Positions 22,289 through 35,109 are shown, counted from the stretch's first letter. The stretch: 64,000 nt of DNA from Musa acuminata AAA Group (GCF_036884655.1 NC_088344.1:32240001-32304000), one strand, 5' to 3'. Made by a program: numbers and translations. Notes: generated by a model not told the origin, from the sequence alone.

Positions 22289-23372
22289 TGGGAACTTGCA
22301 AGCTGCAATGCTTTTGCTTCGATGGAGTGGACAACCTGAGTCCTAGCGCTGCTGGGCTTTAGAAAGCTTCAATATATGCTAAGGTTTTTCTTCTCTTGCT
22401 TTCCTTGTCGTCGCTGTTCTACAGGACCCCTTTGTCGAGGGGCTTATATGATGTTCACAGGTATGTATATGTGTTGAAGATGAGGGTATGGTTTCAGTCA
22501 TGTAAGAGAGGGAAAGTCGTCTCTGGTGCGTGGGAAAGTGTATCGACACCAAAAGCAGGAAGAGAAAAAGAAAGATCAACAAGGGATGGGAGGATTGATG
22601 AGCTCGGTGTCAAGTAACGTTCTGCTGTAGCAAAACAATGCACCGTCTTCCATCTGGCTCCTGTGCATCTGACCGAGGCATGGGACTAGTTTAGCTAGGT
22701 TGTCGCCGTGCAGTGGGGAGAGAGAACCAGTGGGGGTGAAAAGTGCTGTGGTTAATGAGCTCGGCTCCAATTTTCCAACCCTTAAAGAAGACTGCAGTGA
22801 GTGCAGATATGGATGAGCGTACCAGCTGGGCCTGCCACTGCCAGTGTCAGTGCCAGTGCAGATGACTGGAAACGGATCTGACGGTACTAACACCAGCTGG
22901 TGGGAGCAGGGATGCTTTGGAATTTGTGGTGCCACGCTAACACCTTCTCTCACAGGACGGTGCCAATGCAGTGCAGCCATTTAATTAGCTGGTCTCCGTG
23001 TGGGGATGAGATCCTCTCTGCAGTGAGGCATCTCGATGAGAAAAGATTTCAAGAGAAAAAGGTGACTATAAAATAAACACCACCTAGTTTTGGAGCTAAA
23101 TTTGAGTGGCGTCAGCAGCTTTCTCACCAGTGATTTGGATCGTAACATGCCAAGACTTCCTGCTCGATCATTAGACAACCGAAGAACACAATTAAATCAA
23201 TCTGCTGAATGAACGGACGCCCAGGTCGCAGGAAATCGAGCTTCCTTGATCGATGGAATTGTACCGCGACGTTATTTTCTAGGCCACATCTGCTTTCTCG
23301 GGCATATGGAACTCTTGCAAATGATTTACCATCACTACGAATCGATAAATTAATATGTGCTTTGATTGCAAG
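22289..23372. other. 3' flank of subtilase and intergenic DNA
   Basis: The first few hundred bases should contain the subtilase 3' UTR. The rest has short reading frames on both strands without recognisable domains. I looked for earlier exons of the CSLC fragment here and found none. Confidence 0.4.
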
Positions 23373-23666
23373 GTTTATCCTGCGATTTCTGCTGTCTGCC
23401 AAATGGACTGGCCTAAAGACCGATTGCTGGATGATTCCGACGACGAATGCATCCGGTTCTTGATCAGAGCAGAGGGTTCCAAGTGGAGTCAGCGAGGCGT
23501 AAACATCGTCTATCGGCATTGAATGGTTAGGACTGGTTACAAAGCTGGGAATCTGAAACCAGCAATGAGTTGCCACTATGTCCGGAACTACGAGTTCGTC
23601 GCGATATTTGATGCAGACTTCGAACCAAACCCGGATTTCCTTAAGCTCAGCGTCCCACATTTGAAG
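23373..23666 (+). pseudogene. Cellulose synthase-like C (CSLC) gene fragment, one broken exon
   Basis: One open frame reads [38 protein letters not shown], stop, [14 protein letters not shown], then [19 protein letters not shown]. This is the GT2 catalytic core of CSLC (xyloglucan backbone glucan synthase), including the DDSDD and DAD metal/UDP-sugar motifs. It is bounded by AG at 23371-23372 and GT at 23667-23668, so it looks like a single exon with its splice sites. Two lesions are visible. The TGA at 23520-23522 stands where the family has arginine (CGA to TGA). About four codons, expected between RLL and DDSDD, are missing in frame. No other CSLC exon lies within several kb on either side. 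It is a genomic fragment and not a processed copy, and it is not expected to be functional. Confidence 0.85.
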
Positions 23667-26658
23667 GTAAACACGTCCGGCAGTTCTCGATCGGTGTGAA
23701 GGGCGAGTTCGAGTGATGCTAGCTGTGCATTAATTTGTTGTACTTGTTTTGGATCCTTTGATTTTTCGGGTTTTGTTTTCCGTTTTGTGATCCATCTCAA
23801 TCGATAATCTATACCTTGATCTTTGATTTACTAGATTTTCATTGTGAAGTTCCTATTTTACCTCTACCAAGTGTTGTTTAATGATGATTACGTTGCTCTT
23901 GATTTCTTCTTATGTTTTGTTATTTCTATTACATGCTAGATGTGATGATGGAGGCTACTAATGTAATATATCTTTCTTTCATGTCTTTCCCCATTAAAAA
24001 TTTATTTTTTTAAATATATTTAAGGTTATTATGATCTCTTACAAGTAAACGCTTTTCAAATGTATCATTAATTTCTATCTTTGGTTACATTCTTGCAATT
24101 TTTACTTATGAAGTTATATCGTAATATTCAGTTATATTTTGTTCTATTTTTAAATTGTTTTTATACCGAAAAATAAGCATCTTTATTGTTTCTTTTTTTT
24201 TTTTTTTTTTTGGGCTAAGTTTAAAATTGAGCATATCAATCTCTTCCTTTTTCTCTTTGCTTACTTTTTCAGATTTTTCATAAATTTTATCCATATCACT
24301 TTATCATTAGTTTACTAAGGAGATTGTTTTTATTTTATATTATCTGTATTGCTTTATCATCAGATAGTTTTTATTTTGTATTATTTGTATTGCTTTACCA
24401 GTTTACTAAGTAGATGATTCTTATTCTATATTGATCTTTTTTTATTTTTTTTATTTTTCCCAACAAGTGATAGGTAAAAATAAGTTTTTGTTATAGTTTA
24501 TTCTCTTTCACACTATTAATGTAGTGATTTTAAAGTAGTGTGATTTTGTTACCAAGAAATCTGTGTTGTGTCTTTGAGCAAGTCCTTTTATTTACTCATA
24601 TAAGATAATTCTGGAGATATGTTAGACTACAAAACCACTTCTATCCATTCCCAGATTCTCAAGCTTACTATGGAACTCTCTCTCTCTCTCTCTCACTATG
24701 TTTTCTACAAAGTATTCCAAACCTTCAATTTTCCTAGTGAAAGAGCATCAATCTTCTTCATTTGGAGAGTACATTTCAAATAATTTTATGTTTTAGGATA
24801 ATGCTTAATATAATTAGAGTAGGTAATGGCAACCACATCCCCATATGTAAGTATAAGGTTGTGCATATTTATCTTTCCAAGACCCTCCTACATCAGGAGG
24901 AAGCTATTTTTCTTATTAAAAATATTTAAATATTTATTATTCTCAATGAAATAAAAATCTTATTCAAAGTAAGAAAAATATATCCAGTATATGTGAAGGT
25001 ATAAATTAGATATGTGATGGATCAGCTTAGAAGCTTGAGGACTTGCATAGACCCAAAACAAAAAGTCATGAGATGACCAACAAGAAAATGTTTCTTTTCA
25101 TCCTCTCATTTCTTTGTGATTACTTTTGACTAGAAAAGTGACTTCTTATGTCTTAGATATGACACATTCATGCACCAAACTGTCCTAAGTTCATTTAACT
25201 TGGGCCAAAAAGGGGTGAAATGGTCAACACAGAATCAACATTCAACTGTGTTATTGATTATCTTACACCACCTTCTCTTCTTTGGTCATAAACCACTTTC
25301 TACTAAGATGTATCCTCATCTTGTCAACAAAATCTAATCACCATCTTGCCTGTTTCATGAATGAGATTGCATTAGAAAGAAGATAATTGCATGATTGAAA
25401 ACTAGTCATGTCAATTTAATTTGTATTTTATGATTAGAATTAGACAACCTGAAAAGCTTCTCTATCTCTCTCTTCCTAAACAACTCTTGATAATGTAACA
25501 TAGTGAGGAAAAAAATCCTTCTACTTCACTTATGTATAGAAAGATGATCTTCAAGAGATAAGAAATTTATTATCACTCATTCACATCCATTACATCTATC
25601 ATGTCAAGTTGATCCAATATCATATCAATATATATATCTCAAATCTTGCTATAGAAACACAAACAACTTTTCCTTTATTTCTCTATAAAAATTGAAAGGT
25701 AAGCACTAGAAGCAACTACAGCATTCTTAGGTAGCAAATTGTGATGTGGTCTCCATGGTGGTGGTGTGAGGAGCCAACAAGAACCTTGACGAGGCAAGGC
25801 AATGCAGGCTCATCTAAAGAGACAAGTATCAGGCTGAGGCTGATGATAGAGATGCCATGACAGTGATGCAAAACTGATCTGTGGATGTCATCTATCATGA
25901 AATCAACCTTGATCAATTTGATCTTTGGTGGGTCTGTCTCCCCCATTTAAGTTGTTGGTGATCTTTCTAATGGAAGATAATCTCCATTAGGTCACATCTC
26001 TCTCTCACTTTTTCTTTTTCTTTTTTCTTTTTGTTAAGGTAAGTAATTTAAGATTGTAATCATGATTTATGATCATTTGCAAGCTTTTTAATGCACTCAA
26101 AGCAATAAAAATAAACTACATGCTTGCATGGCCAGTGGTGAGAAGTTTCCACGATGAACTATGCTAATTTATCTAATTTTCATCATCTAAGTGAAATAGA
26201 AAAATGAATAAAAATAAGCTATAGATTAAAGGTATAATTATGTCATGAAAGATTTGTTTATATCATGATTGAGGCTAAGTAATACCTTTAGATTATGCGA
26301 CTCATCTTTGGCCCATGGTTTTGAAGAAATCATGATGGACATTAGATTTGTTCTCTAGAGAAGCATAATCCTTCACCCAATCAAACCTCCAACTCTTGTT
26401 TGTCTCTTCCTCTAGATGTGGATGTTCACAATGACAGAAAGACGCATGATGAGGTGCTCATGGCACCATCAAAGTGACTCAACAAGACAATTAGTGTGAG
26501 ATTAACAATTAATTCCAAGATCCTATGTTGCGACTCATGATGTCATTTCCAATGTGATCCTTAGGTTTCCTTTTCCACCCACTCTATCACTCATCTCTCA
26601 ACCCAATTCAAACAAACCACTAAAATGTCCCTCACTTCCAAGATTGATTGCAAGATTG

Positions 26659-26660
<2 letters not shown>
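23667..26660. other. AT-rich intergenic region with simple repeats
   Basis: It contains a T-run at about 24190-24211 and a (CT)n tract at about 24670-24694. A 76-codon minus-strand frame (25716-25946) with a hydrophobic middle has no recognisable domain and is not called as a gene. Confidence 0.45.
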
Positions 26661-26699
<39 letters not shown>

Positions 26700-26717
26700 A
26701 AATTTTGATTGCAAGAT

Positions 26718-26762
<45 letters not shown>
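26661..26762. repeat. Two (TA)n microsatellites in a duplicated 61-bp unit
   Basis: TA tracts at 26661-26697 and 26720-26762 are each preceded by the same GATTGCAAGATTGCA segment. The tract and its flank were therefore duplicated together. Confidence 0.8.
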
Positions 26763-26768
<6 letters not shown>

Positions 26769-26985
26769 TCCAAATTATTGAATATGATGATTGGTTTTTA
26801 CTCTTAGCACATTAAAAGAATATTTCTAAGTATTTATAAGGGGTTATATGAAAGTTTTGTATTACGAAGGGCAAATACGACAATTCCACACTTTTGGGCG
26901 TATTAATGCATTTTATTCGCACTTACTCTCGCTATAAGCGCGTCTTTCCATTCATCTCCCCCCATCGATCTCTCCTCTCTCTCTC

Positions 26986-26992
26986 TATAAAG
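26986..26992 (+). promoter_or_regulatory. TATA box of the ERF gene
   Basis: The sequence tataaag follows a CT-rich stretch and lies about 105 bp before the ATG at 27093. The leader would be about 75 bases. Confidence 0.55.
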
Positions 26993-27092
26993 GAATAAGG
27001 TTTGTATTTGATCCATTTCTCCGCCAATTGGTGCTGTTGGAGTAGTCTTGAGAGAATCAGGAAGAGTTCGAGGAGGGATTTGAGGGTCGAGG

Positions 27093-29132
27093 ATGTGTGG
27101 AGGGGCGATCATCTCCGACTACATTCCGGCCGGGGCGGGGCCGCTGCGGGTGACCACGGATTACCTGTGGCCAGATCCGAACAATGGCTGCGGAATGAAG
27201 GCGGGGGAGAAGAAGAAGAAGAGGAGGAGCGGTCGTGGCCGTCGCCTCCCGGCGGAGGAGACGGACGATGACTTCGAGGCAGATTTCCAGGAGTTCGAGG
27301 AGGACGGCGAGGTTGATCTCTTCCATATCGAGTCCTTCGCTTTAACTTCGGAAGGTACCATTACTAGAGAGAAAAAAAAATCGTCTTTTTAGGTCACTTC
27401 TTTGTGAAAGCACGGATTAAAATTCAATGTGCAGAAAATCTAATGAAAATTTTGGATGCGTTTACTTTATCTTTTTTAGGGTAATTATCTGTATATCATT
27501 TCGTGAATTGTGGGAACTGAGGTGATTGTCTGTTTTTCTTTTATTGTCAGAAATTTGCAGAAAAGGTACCATTGTTATTCTATTTCCTTTTCTTCCTGTC
27601 TTGTTTATGGAATGCAGATACTTTGATAAAGTGTTGATAGAAGTGTAGAATTAAAAGTTCTTTCTTTCTCACTTCCTATTAATTGACAAATCCGAATTGA
27701 AATAATTTTTGGCAAATTAACATTTTTATTGGACAGATTGAGCAGGCCGCATTTTTATTTATATTAAGATATTATGTTGTTGTTGATGGGATTAAACAAT
27801 ATTTTGAATTTGATTTAGTGTTTGTTTTCCTAGTCCTATCTCAACTCATATCGCAGTTCTTGGGGTTCCTCTTTTATGTGATAACCACTCCTTTTAAGCT
27901 TAATTACCATCACCTATCTCGATTTGATTTGTGTCCTCGTCCTTGCAAAACATTTCTTGAATTCCTTCCAAAGAATTCTGTGACACTCTTTCTTGTCTGC
28001 TTTACACTGATGCCCACATCACCTAAAAGTCTGGTTTACACTGCTGAAGTCCCTATTGATACCTATTACCATACGCTTATGGTTCACACCAAAGTTGCAA
28101 GTATATCCAAGTTTTGCAGATCAGGTCCATAGTTGGACTTGAATCAGTGGAATCAGAGTGGGGCTTTTTTTTTTTGTTTAGAACAATTATTAATTGAGTG
28201 GGATTTTTTGAAAAACCAACAGAAATTGATTGATCCTGTGGATTCGAGTTGTTTCTACTTGAATTTGTCAGTGCTAGATCCTCATGATATTGCCTTTGGC
28301 TGCAGATAAACCAGTCCCTACGAGACCTTCAGAGGTTGATGTACCTGCATCCAGGTCTGCTAAAAGGTACAGAAAGAATCAATATAGGGGTATCCGTTGG
28401 CGTCCTTGGGGGAAGTGGGCAGCTGAAATTAGAGATCCTCGTAAGGGAGTTCGTGTCTGGCTTGGAACCTTCAACACTGCTGAAGAAGCTGCAAGAGCAT
28501 ATGATGCAGAAGCTCGTAAGATTCGTGGCAAAAAAGCCAAGCTCAACTTCCCTGATGGGTCACTTCCTTGTGTCCAGAAGTCCCTTCCGAAACTAGCTGC
28601 ATCAAGAACATCAAAAACAGAGATGCCCAACTATAATAAGTGCTTCAATCACCTCTATGACCCATTTCAAGATTTCTGCTCATCTTTTGACTTCATCGAA
28701 GTGGATCCCATCATACAATCTGAGAAACTGAGTTCGTTCCCAGGGATAAAACCAGCTCCACCTACTGTGGTGGCTGGGATGAATTTGCAATCTGACCTAC
28801 ATGAGATTAAGACTCCAGAAATCACATCAGTTATTTCTCCAACAATTTCTGAAGTTGAAGAGACAGCCTGCCTAGAAAAAGGTGTTGCTCCAAAGAAACT
28901 GAAGAACAATGTAGGACGAGCTGTGCCTACTAAGGAAAGTGCTGCTGGGAAACCCTCCAAAGAGTTGTCTGCTTATGAACCATACATGAAATTTCTGCAG
29001 ATAACTTATTTGCAGTCGAGCACAGATGACTCAATCGACAACCTTCTCGGTGGTGATTTGACTCAAGACTTTAGCAGTGTGGACCTCTGGAGCTTCGACA
29101 ACCTGCCACAGTTGGGGAGCAGCATCTTCTGA
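27093..29132 (+). CDS. Group VII ethylene response factor (AP2/ERF), oxygen-labile type
   Basis: Two exons, 27093-27354 and 28306-29132, join across a GT-AG intron (donor 27355, acceptor ending 28305) to give 362 aa. The protein begins MCGGAII, the defining Met-Cys N-degron of ERF-VII factors. After Met removal, Cys2 is oxidised by plant cysteine oxidases in air, arginylated and degraded by the PRT6 branch, so the protein accumulates in hypoxia or without nitric oxide. A basic [12 protein letters not shown] nuclear localisation segment and an acidic stretch follow. The single AP2 domain lies at about 113-170 ([35 protein letters not shown]), and a conserved C-terminal motif ends [11 protein letters not shown]. 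The intron position is the one usual for this group. It is tail-to-tail with sucrose synthase. It should be a nuclear activator of low-oxygen genes. Confidence 0.95.
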
Positions 29133-29767
29133 GGATCCTCGAGTTATGGCATCCATTATCATGTAGATAACATATAAGTGTAAGCATCACTGCTTTCATT
29201 TTGTAACTACTATCCTGTTTATGGCTTGTATTTGTCATTTGGTTTGAGCTGTCTTTCCTTTTTCGGTTGCAGGGAATGAAAGTGTTGGAGGATATAAAAT
29301 TGTTGCATGGACTATCATCTATGTCACTGTACTATATCTCTGTTTGAGAGTGTTTCAAGTGTTTTGGTCCTTTTGGATTCCCCAAATGTTAGTCAAATTA
29401 TCAGTATAGTAGGAAATGCTGAATATGGATTTGGCTGTATGTCTGATACTGCTAATGGAGATGCTTGTAGACATCATGGCATGCTTATTTTATGGTTCAA
29501 TGGCTACCTTCCATATTTATGTTATGCTTTGATATTGCTAATTGCTGGTATGTGATGCATCTTGAGCCTTCCTTTCATCTTATAACTGGAACATAATGTT
29601 ATATTAGAATGTAATTGTAGGCCACACAGGACATTAGGGTAACTAGATTGAATTATCAGTCTATTTTAAGCTAATATCCACCCTACTGATTGATCATCAT
29701 ATTGTCCAACTCATTACAGAGGATTGTTTAGCTATTGTGTCTGAAGCAACACAAACAAAGCACAAAT
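29133..29767. other. Interval between converging ERF and sucrose synthase genes
   Basis: It should hold the 3' UTRs of both genes. A 82-codon plus-strand frame at 29307-29555 shows no domain and is most likely untranslated ERF 3' sequence. Confidence 0.5.
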
Positions 29768-29773
29768 TTTATT
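29768..29773 (-). terminator. Polyadenylation signal of sucrose synthase
   Basis: AATAAA on the minus strand lies about 213 bases after the stop codon at 29986, a suitable place for the 3' end of the transcript. Confidence 0.5.
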
Positions 29774-29985
29774 GCAGGAACTTTGTCCTTGAACCTTACA
29801 AGGTAGAATTACATCTAAAAATGGAAGAAAATGCCCCACAATTGGAATGACATGAACTCTTGTCTTGATGACATGAAAGAGAATGGCCTCACATCTTATT
29901 AATGCATCTCTAAACAAACACAGCAAATCACTCTGTCCGACATCAGTTGGGTCCATCTTCGAAGCTCTCTTCAGCAGCAGCAGCT

Positions 29986-32900
29986 TCAAACATTCTGTCC
30001 ATCGACAGTGCTCTCCGCATCGACAGCCAGAGGAACAGAAGCAGCCTGAATCAGAGATCGCAGTGGAGAAGAAACATTTAGTATTAGCTGAGGAGGATCG
30101 ACAACGAAGCACAAACCGGTTGAGATGAACTCACCAATTTACGATATTTGAGAGCATAAAACATCTCGAGGTAACGACGAGTCTCGCGTCTCTCGAGGTT
30201 GGAGACATGCTTCCAGAATCCATACACACCAGCCAATGTCATCAGCCTCTCGGAGTACAGCTTCCAAGTGTACCTACGAAATGTCCATGCAGACATGAGG
30301 GTTACAAGAACAAGAAGTCGATCGAGTCATGTTCTGGATGGAAGAAGAAACAAGCCGTACTTCTCGTAGATCCTCTGCAGTCCTCCCTGCGAGATCTTAT
30401 CCCAGTGGGTGGGATCCTCCTTGCACTTCTCGAAGAAGCCAACCAGGATTTCGGCGGCTTTGTCCTTCTGATAAGGATCGATGTGGAAGCCAGAAACCCC
30501 GTGAACAATGATCTCTGCAGGACCTCCATAAGCAGTCGCAAATGTGGGCAAGCCACAGGTCATGGCTTCCACCACCGTGAGCCCGAAAGCTTCGTACAAA
30601 GCAGGCTTAGAAGACAGAACACAGACCATCAGTCGAGAATTCTCAGGTCGCGGGGTAGTAGAGTACAATGATCCATTACCTGCACAAAAGCTCCTTTAGT
30701 GTCAGCAATGTATCGGTAGAGCTCCCCGTTGCGGACTCTGTCCATCTGCGCAGAGATCCACCTGATCTGGCCATTCAAGTTGTACTCCTCGATGAGACCG
30801 AACATCTTCTTCCTCTCTGCTAGTTCCTCGATATCCTTCGATTCTTTGCCATGGTCGCCTGCCACCACAACAAGGTTTGCTAGTTCCCTCAACCTCGCAT
30901 TCCTGCCATATAGCTCTACGAGACCCGTCAGGTTCTTAACACGGTCCAGCCTTGCCATCGAGAAAATGATGGGTTTGTTTCGGTCATTCAGCACAAACCT
31001 GCATGAATTCCGAGTTCTTTCGTTAGCTGAGAAAGATTAGAGAGCATGACAGAAAGAAGGAACAGAAGAAGTTGCTCGTCTTTCTCACTTGTGCTCATCA
31101 TTCTCAACAGAGCTGAAAAGTAGCTCCTCGATTTCAGGATGGAAGTGGGTGAGTCTTTTGTCCACCTCAACGTGAGGGAAGTAGACTGACATATCGGCTC
31201 CAGGTGAAACAATGTTGAACTTGGGATCAAATACATTGATTCCATGTACCACGCGGTAGAGTCCAGGAAGTGTGAATGCAGTGTGAGACTCGTATTGTCC
31301 CACCGTGTCCTTGCTGCAACATCAGAGATGTGCAGAAGATTAGATTCATTGCATTTTAGTTGAAGTGATTGGAGACTTGTTGATTTCCAGGCAAACATAC
31401 CTTCCAGCAATCTCTTGGAAGGTACTAGTGATGATGAAATCAGTATGATTCATGGCGAACAAATCAGCTGTGAATTGGCAAGAGAAGTGGTATTGATCAT
31501 CGAACTTTTTCCAGTAGATATCGGAGTTTGGATACTTCGTCTTCTCCAAGGCATGGGCGATGGTGCACTTCAAAGAGACATTATGAGAAAACAATTAGTG
31601 ATAATGCACTGCTTGGTAGAGAATGATAATAAAGCATCGTGTTTCGAGATGCAAACCTGAGTGACACCCAGTTTATGTGCAAGCAAAGATGCTACTAGAT
31701 TTCCATCACTATAGTTTCCAATGATCAAATCCGGAGTTGCCTGCAGCTCCTCAGCAAGTTCTTTTGCGACATCCTGTCAAGCACAAGCAAGATGACATTG
31801 AATGAGGTGAAAGCTTCAACAGGCCATTAGTTTCAGATCTGCTCTGCTAGCGAGGGACACATTTACCTCAGTGTAAGTCTCTAGATAAGGCCATACATCA
31901 AAACGCGAGATCCATTTCCGAAGGATCCCCTTTTCGTTTCGAAAAGGAACCCGAAGAATGCTCGTGTGCTGTGTCCCATCAACCTGTTCCAGGCGCTCGC
32001 CGCAGGTAGTCCCGACTGCATCAGGAAGCAATCTAGTAACCTGGAACAGGGAGAAAGATGGATTCATGAGAAGGGCCTTTTGATTAGCATAACCAACATC
32101 CAAGTTTGTCACAGAGATGATAGATAGAAGCAGTTGAAGTTTCGTGATTACAATGAGAATGCGAGGAGTGATATCAAGGCCTTGCTGCTTTATCCTAAGA
32201 AGCATCTCATTCTCCAATGCGCGAACTTGATCAAGAATATAGACAACCTGCAGAAGAATTGGCAGAAAGATCAGGTCACACTAAGAGAAGTGCAACTTAA
32301 AGTTGAATCTCCTTTTTGTTTGAGCATCGCACCTGGCCGCCAGTATCAGGGTACCCCAAAACATTAGCTTGGGCAAAGTATCCATGTGGGGAGAGGATGA
32401 CAACATTGAAGACCATTGGAATTGTTCCGAGGAACTTCTCCAGGGTGCAGGGATCAGGCGCCTCAAGAAGATCAAGGAGGAGATGCATTGTTTCGAGTAC
32501 ACGCTGAACTGTGTCACCCCAGCCCTTCTCAAATCCAAGCTCTTGAAACCTAAAAGAAAAGATAATAAAATGGTGCATATTATTGTCTCATAGAGACGAA
32601 TTCATCTCAATCCTGCTATTGAATTTAATGATCACACAATAAGTGGAGATTAACATACCTATTGTTGAACTCTGAGTATGGAGTATCAGCAGGAATGCTC
32701 AGTAGATATTGCTCTGCCTTCCTCAGTGCAGATTGGAGGGCACGAGGACTTTGTAGTTTGTCATTGAGCATCATCACCTGCATTCCAAGCATGATACCAT
32801 CATATAGAACCATCAATAGATTACAAATTATACTGGCAAACAGATTTTTGACTATTGTACTGTTGTATTACAGATTACAAATGTATGCAAGTTCATAATG

Positions 32901-34043
32901 TTAGTTTTAGTAATGTGAGAACGAAAAGGAGATGAGATTTACCGTTCCCTTATAACTGTGTGTTCGTAGAAATTCAAGCAGTGGATACATGCTTTCTTTG
33001 TCAACAAACAACTTCGAAGAGAGGTGACGGTTCAGAAACTGCACTCCGTTGCCAATGGATTTTGACAGTGAAGGACGCGGAAAAGAGGCATTGAAGGGCT
33101 CAAAATCCAATTCCAGCGCAAAGTTACTTTCGGATCTGGAGAAGAAGAAGAAGAAGCAAAGAAACAGATTCAATTGCTGAAGGTGAATTACAATGAAAAC
33201 TACAGTGCAAGTAATTGTGTAAGTTACACAAAATATGACAGATGAACATACTCTCCATTCACTAGTTTTTCCTTGAATTGCAGGTACTCAGATGCACTTA
33301 ACTCCCCCACAACGAGCTCATTCACATTCACTTGGACATATTCCCAGACACCAGGCCTTGGTCGAATAGCAAGAGCGACGAGTGGAGGTACAACTATAGC
33401 TTCCTGCATAATTCAGAATCGTCGATTGTAGAAATGCAAACAGTATGATCAACAAAGTGTAAATCTGTCTGTTTGTTGTTATCGGTGTGTCACCTGTGCA
33501 GCTCTCAGAACATCTTCAAAGACTCCACCTTTCAGCTTATCCTTCTCATCTTCAGAGAATGCTGCTTCAAACTCGGCAAGCAACTGATGCCTTTGCAGCA
33601 TCCCCTTTCCCTGGTTAACATACCTGAAAATTCAACAGGTAACAGTCATATTCAGATCCACAATCTAGTAAAATCATGAATTTTATCAGCTTTTAATTGT
33701 TGCATCCATGTCTAACTCTGATAAAATGCTAATGAGATATAAAATGCTATCTATGGTCCTTCTACATCATTATCTTAAGGTTATGTGCAAATTTTTGGAG
33801 AAAATTTAGAGGCTTATATGCCGCGAAGCAATAGGAAGAAAATGAATGGTTACAAGTTGGATTTCAAGAGAAAAGTAAACCAGCATCCTTGCACTATACT
33901 ATCGATGCTTGTGTAGAAGAGAAAGAGGCTAGATTGTAATCATACCTTGAGAAAACAGCAAGCAATTCATTAGGACTGGCGGAGAGGGTACCACTGAGAC
34001 GCTCCTTAACACTAAGAACACGAGTCAGAGTGCGCCCAGCCAT
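29986..34043 (-). CDS. SUS: Sucrose synthase, 15 coding exons, complete
   Basis: It catalyses the reversible cleavage of sucrose with UDP to UDP-glucose and fructose in the cytosol. Coding exons (minus): 34043-33946, 33623-33494, 33403-33252, 33135-32943, 32777-32659, 32549-32333, 32247-32152, 32040-31867, 31773-31657, 31567-31401, 31313-31089, 30998-30680, 30605-30361, 30273-30135, 30045-29986. All borders are GT-AG and all phases agree, giving 816 aa, the usual SUS length. The start [11 protein letters not shown] contains a CDPK-type phosphorylation context, with Arg8 and Ser11. The N-terminal targeting and ENOD40-binding regions precede a GT-B glycosyltransferase from about residue 275 ([16 protein letters not shown]). 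The E-x7-E motif is Glu674 and Glu682 in [12 protein letters not shown]. No lesion is seen. A long 5' leader intron is likely. SUS genes respond to sugar and low oxygen. Confidence 0.97.
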
Positions 34044-34966
34044 GGCTTATCTCTGCACCTTATCTAAGCCTTTAGAAGTCACCAAGCTGCAAGAACCTAA
34101 AAGAGAGAACCACTGGTATAAGAAGCCACCAATGCAAGACTCCTCACAAATAGGAGTTGGAAGAATTGACTGGATAGCTGGACCAGACCATAAAGTTGAA
34201 AATCTAGAAGGGTTGCAAGTATGAACTTTTGACTTGTAACATTAATCAAACAGCTATAAATCTATCGATAACAATTGAGAAGAAACCAAAAAACATCTCC
34301 TGCTCAATCCATTTACCAAAGGCATAAATTCCACATACAAATTAATGAACAAAAAGGAAAGCAGGGAAAAGGAAAGGGATAAACCAGGAAATAAGAAAAC
34401 AAGGATAGATTAATGGCAAGGACAGGAGAAAACCAAGAAACAGGACAGTTCTCAAGAGAAACAAATCTTGGTTATGCATGTGGAAAATTTCTTTCTCATT
34501 GTTATCAATCCCACCAAAGTGGCGAACATCGATCCAAGAAAGGAAGGAAGATTCGAAGGAAAGATTTCCCATTTTCCTGTCAGAAACCGAGTGGTCTTCG
34601 ACCTCATAACATATTCCACAAGAGAAAAACTTGTAAACAAGAAAAGCTGGAATCTTTCCAACCGTAGTTGAGTCCCAAAGGATCTAGTCCAAAGGATGTT
34701 CTTTGACCATAAGATTCTGGCTTATGATAAGGAAAAGAGCAAGTATAGGGTTTGCCTTGGCTCTGTTCTTGGATTAAGAGTAGGGTTGACAAAGATCAGA
34801 CAAGAAAAGGAAGCAATGATCTGAGCTTCTCAAGACTAGATTTGGTAAGGAAAATAAATGGTGGAGAGATTTGGGGTAGGCGCAAAGAAAAAGATGTAGA
34901 AGCTATCGTTTTCCTACTTCCATTAGGCAAGGATCAATTATTTCTCCTCGGGAAAGCGACATGTAC

Positions 34967-35070
34967 CCTCAGAAAGACTGAAGCAGAGATCGCAGAAGCA
35001 AAAGCCAAGCGGAACTAGGAGACACGAACACGCAATGGAAGCGATACGGGGACGAAGAACCGAGGACGAA
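34967..35070 (-). other. SUS: Probable non-coding first exon of sucrose synthase
   Basis: A minus-strand leader would run from about 35070, about 30 bases after the TATA box, to 34967, where a GTACAT donor begins at 34966. The acceptor would be one of the AG sites at about 34085-34100, giving a leader intron of about 0.87 kb before the ATG at 34043. A long intron just before the start codon is common in plant SUS genes and often raises expression. The exact borders are inferred. Confidence 0.5.
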
Positions 35071-35097
35071 TGAGGGGAGGCAGCGCGCTTCCCCCGC

Positions 35098-35104
35098 TTT
35101 TATA
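35098..35104 (-). promoter_or_regulatory. SUS: TATA box of sucrose synthase
   Basis: TATAAAA on the minus strand, in the context TTTGTATAAAAGCGG, sits upstream of the predicted leader exon. GC-rich leader sequence follows at once. Confidence 0.55.
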
Positions 35105-35109
35105 CAAAG

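Noticed and set aside
25716..25946. 76-codon minus-strand ORF with a hydrophobic middle
   Set aside because: There is no recognisable family, promoter or splice context; kept only as a note.
27057..27361. Antisense ORFs over ERF exon 1
   Set aside because: They mirror a GC-rich, repetitive basic/acidic coding stretch; the plus-strand frame has the ERF-VII signature.
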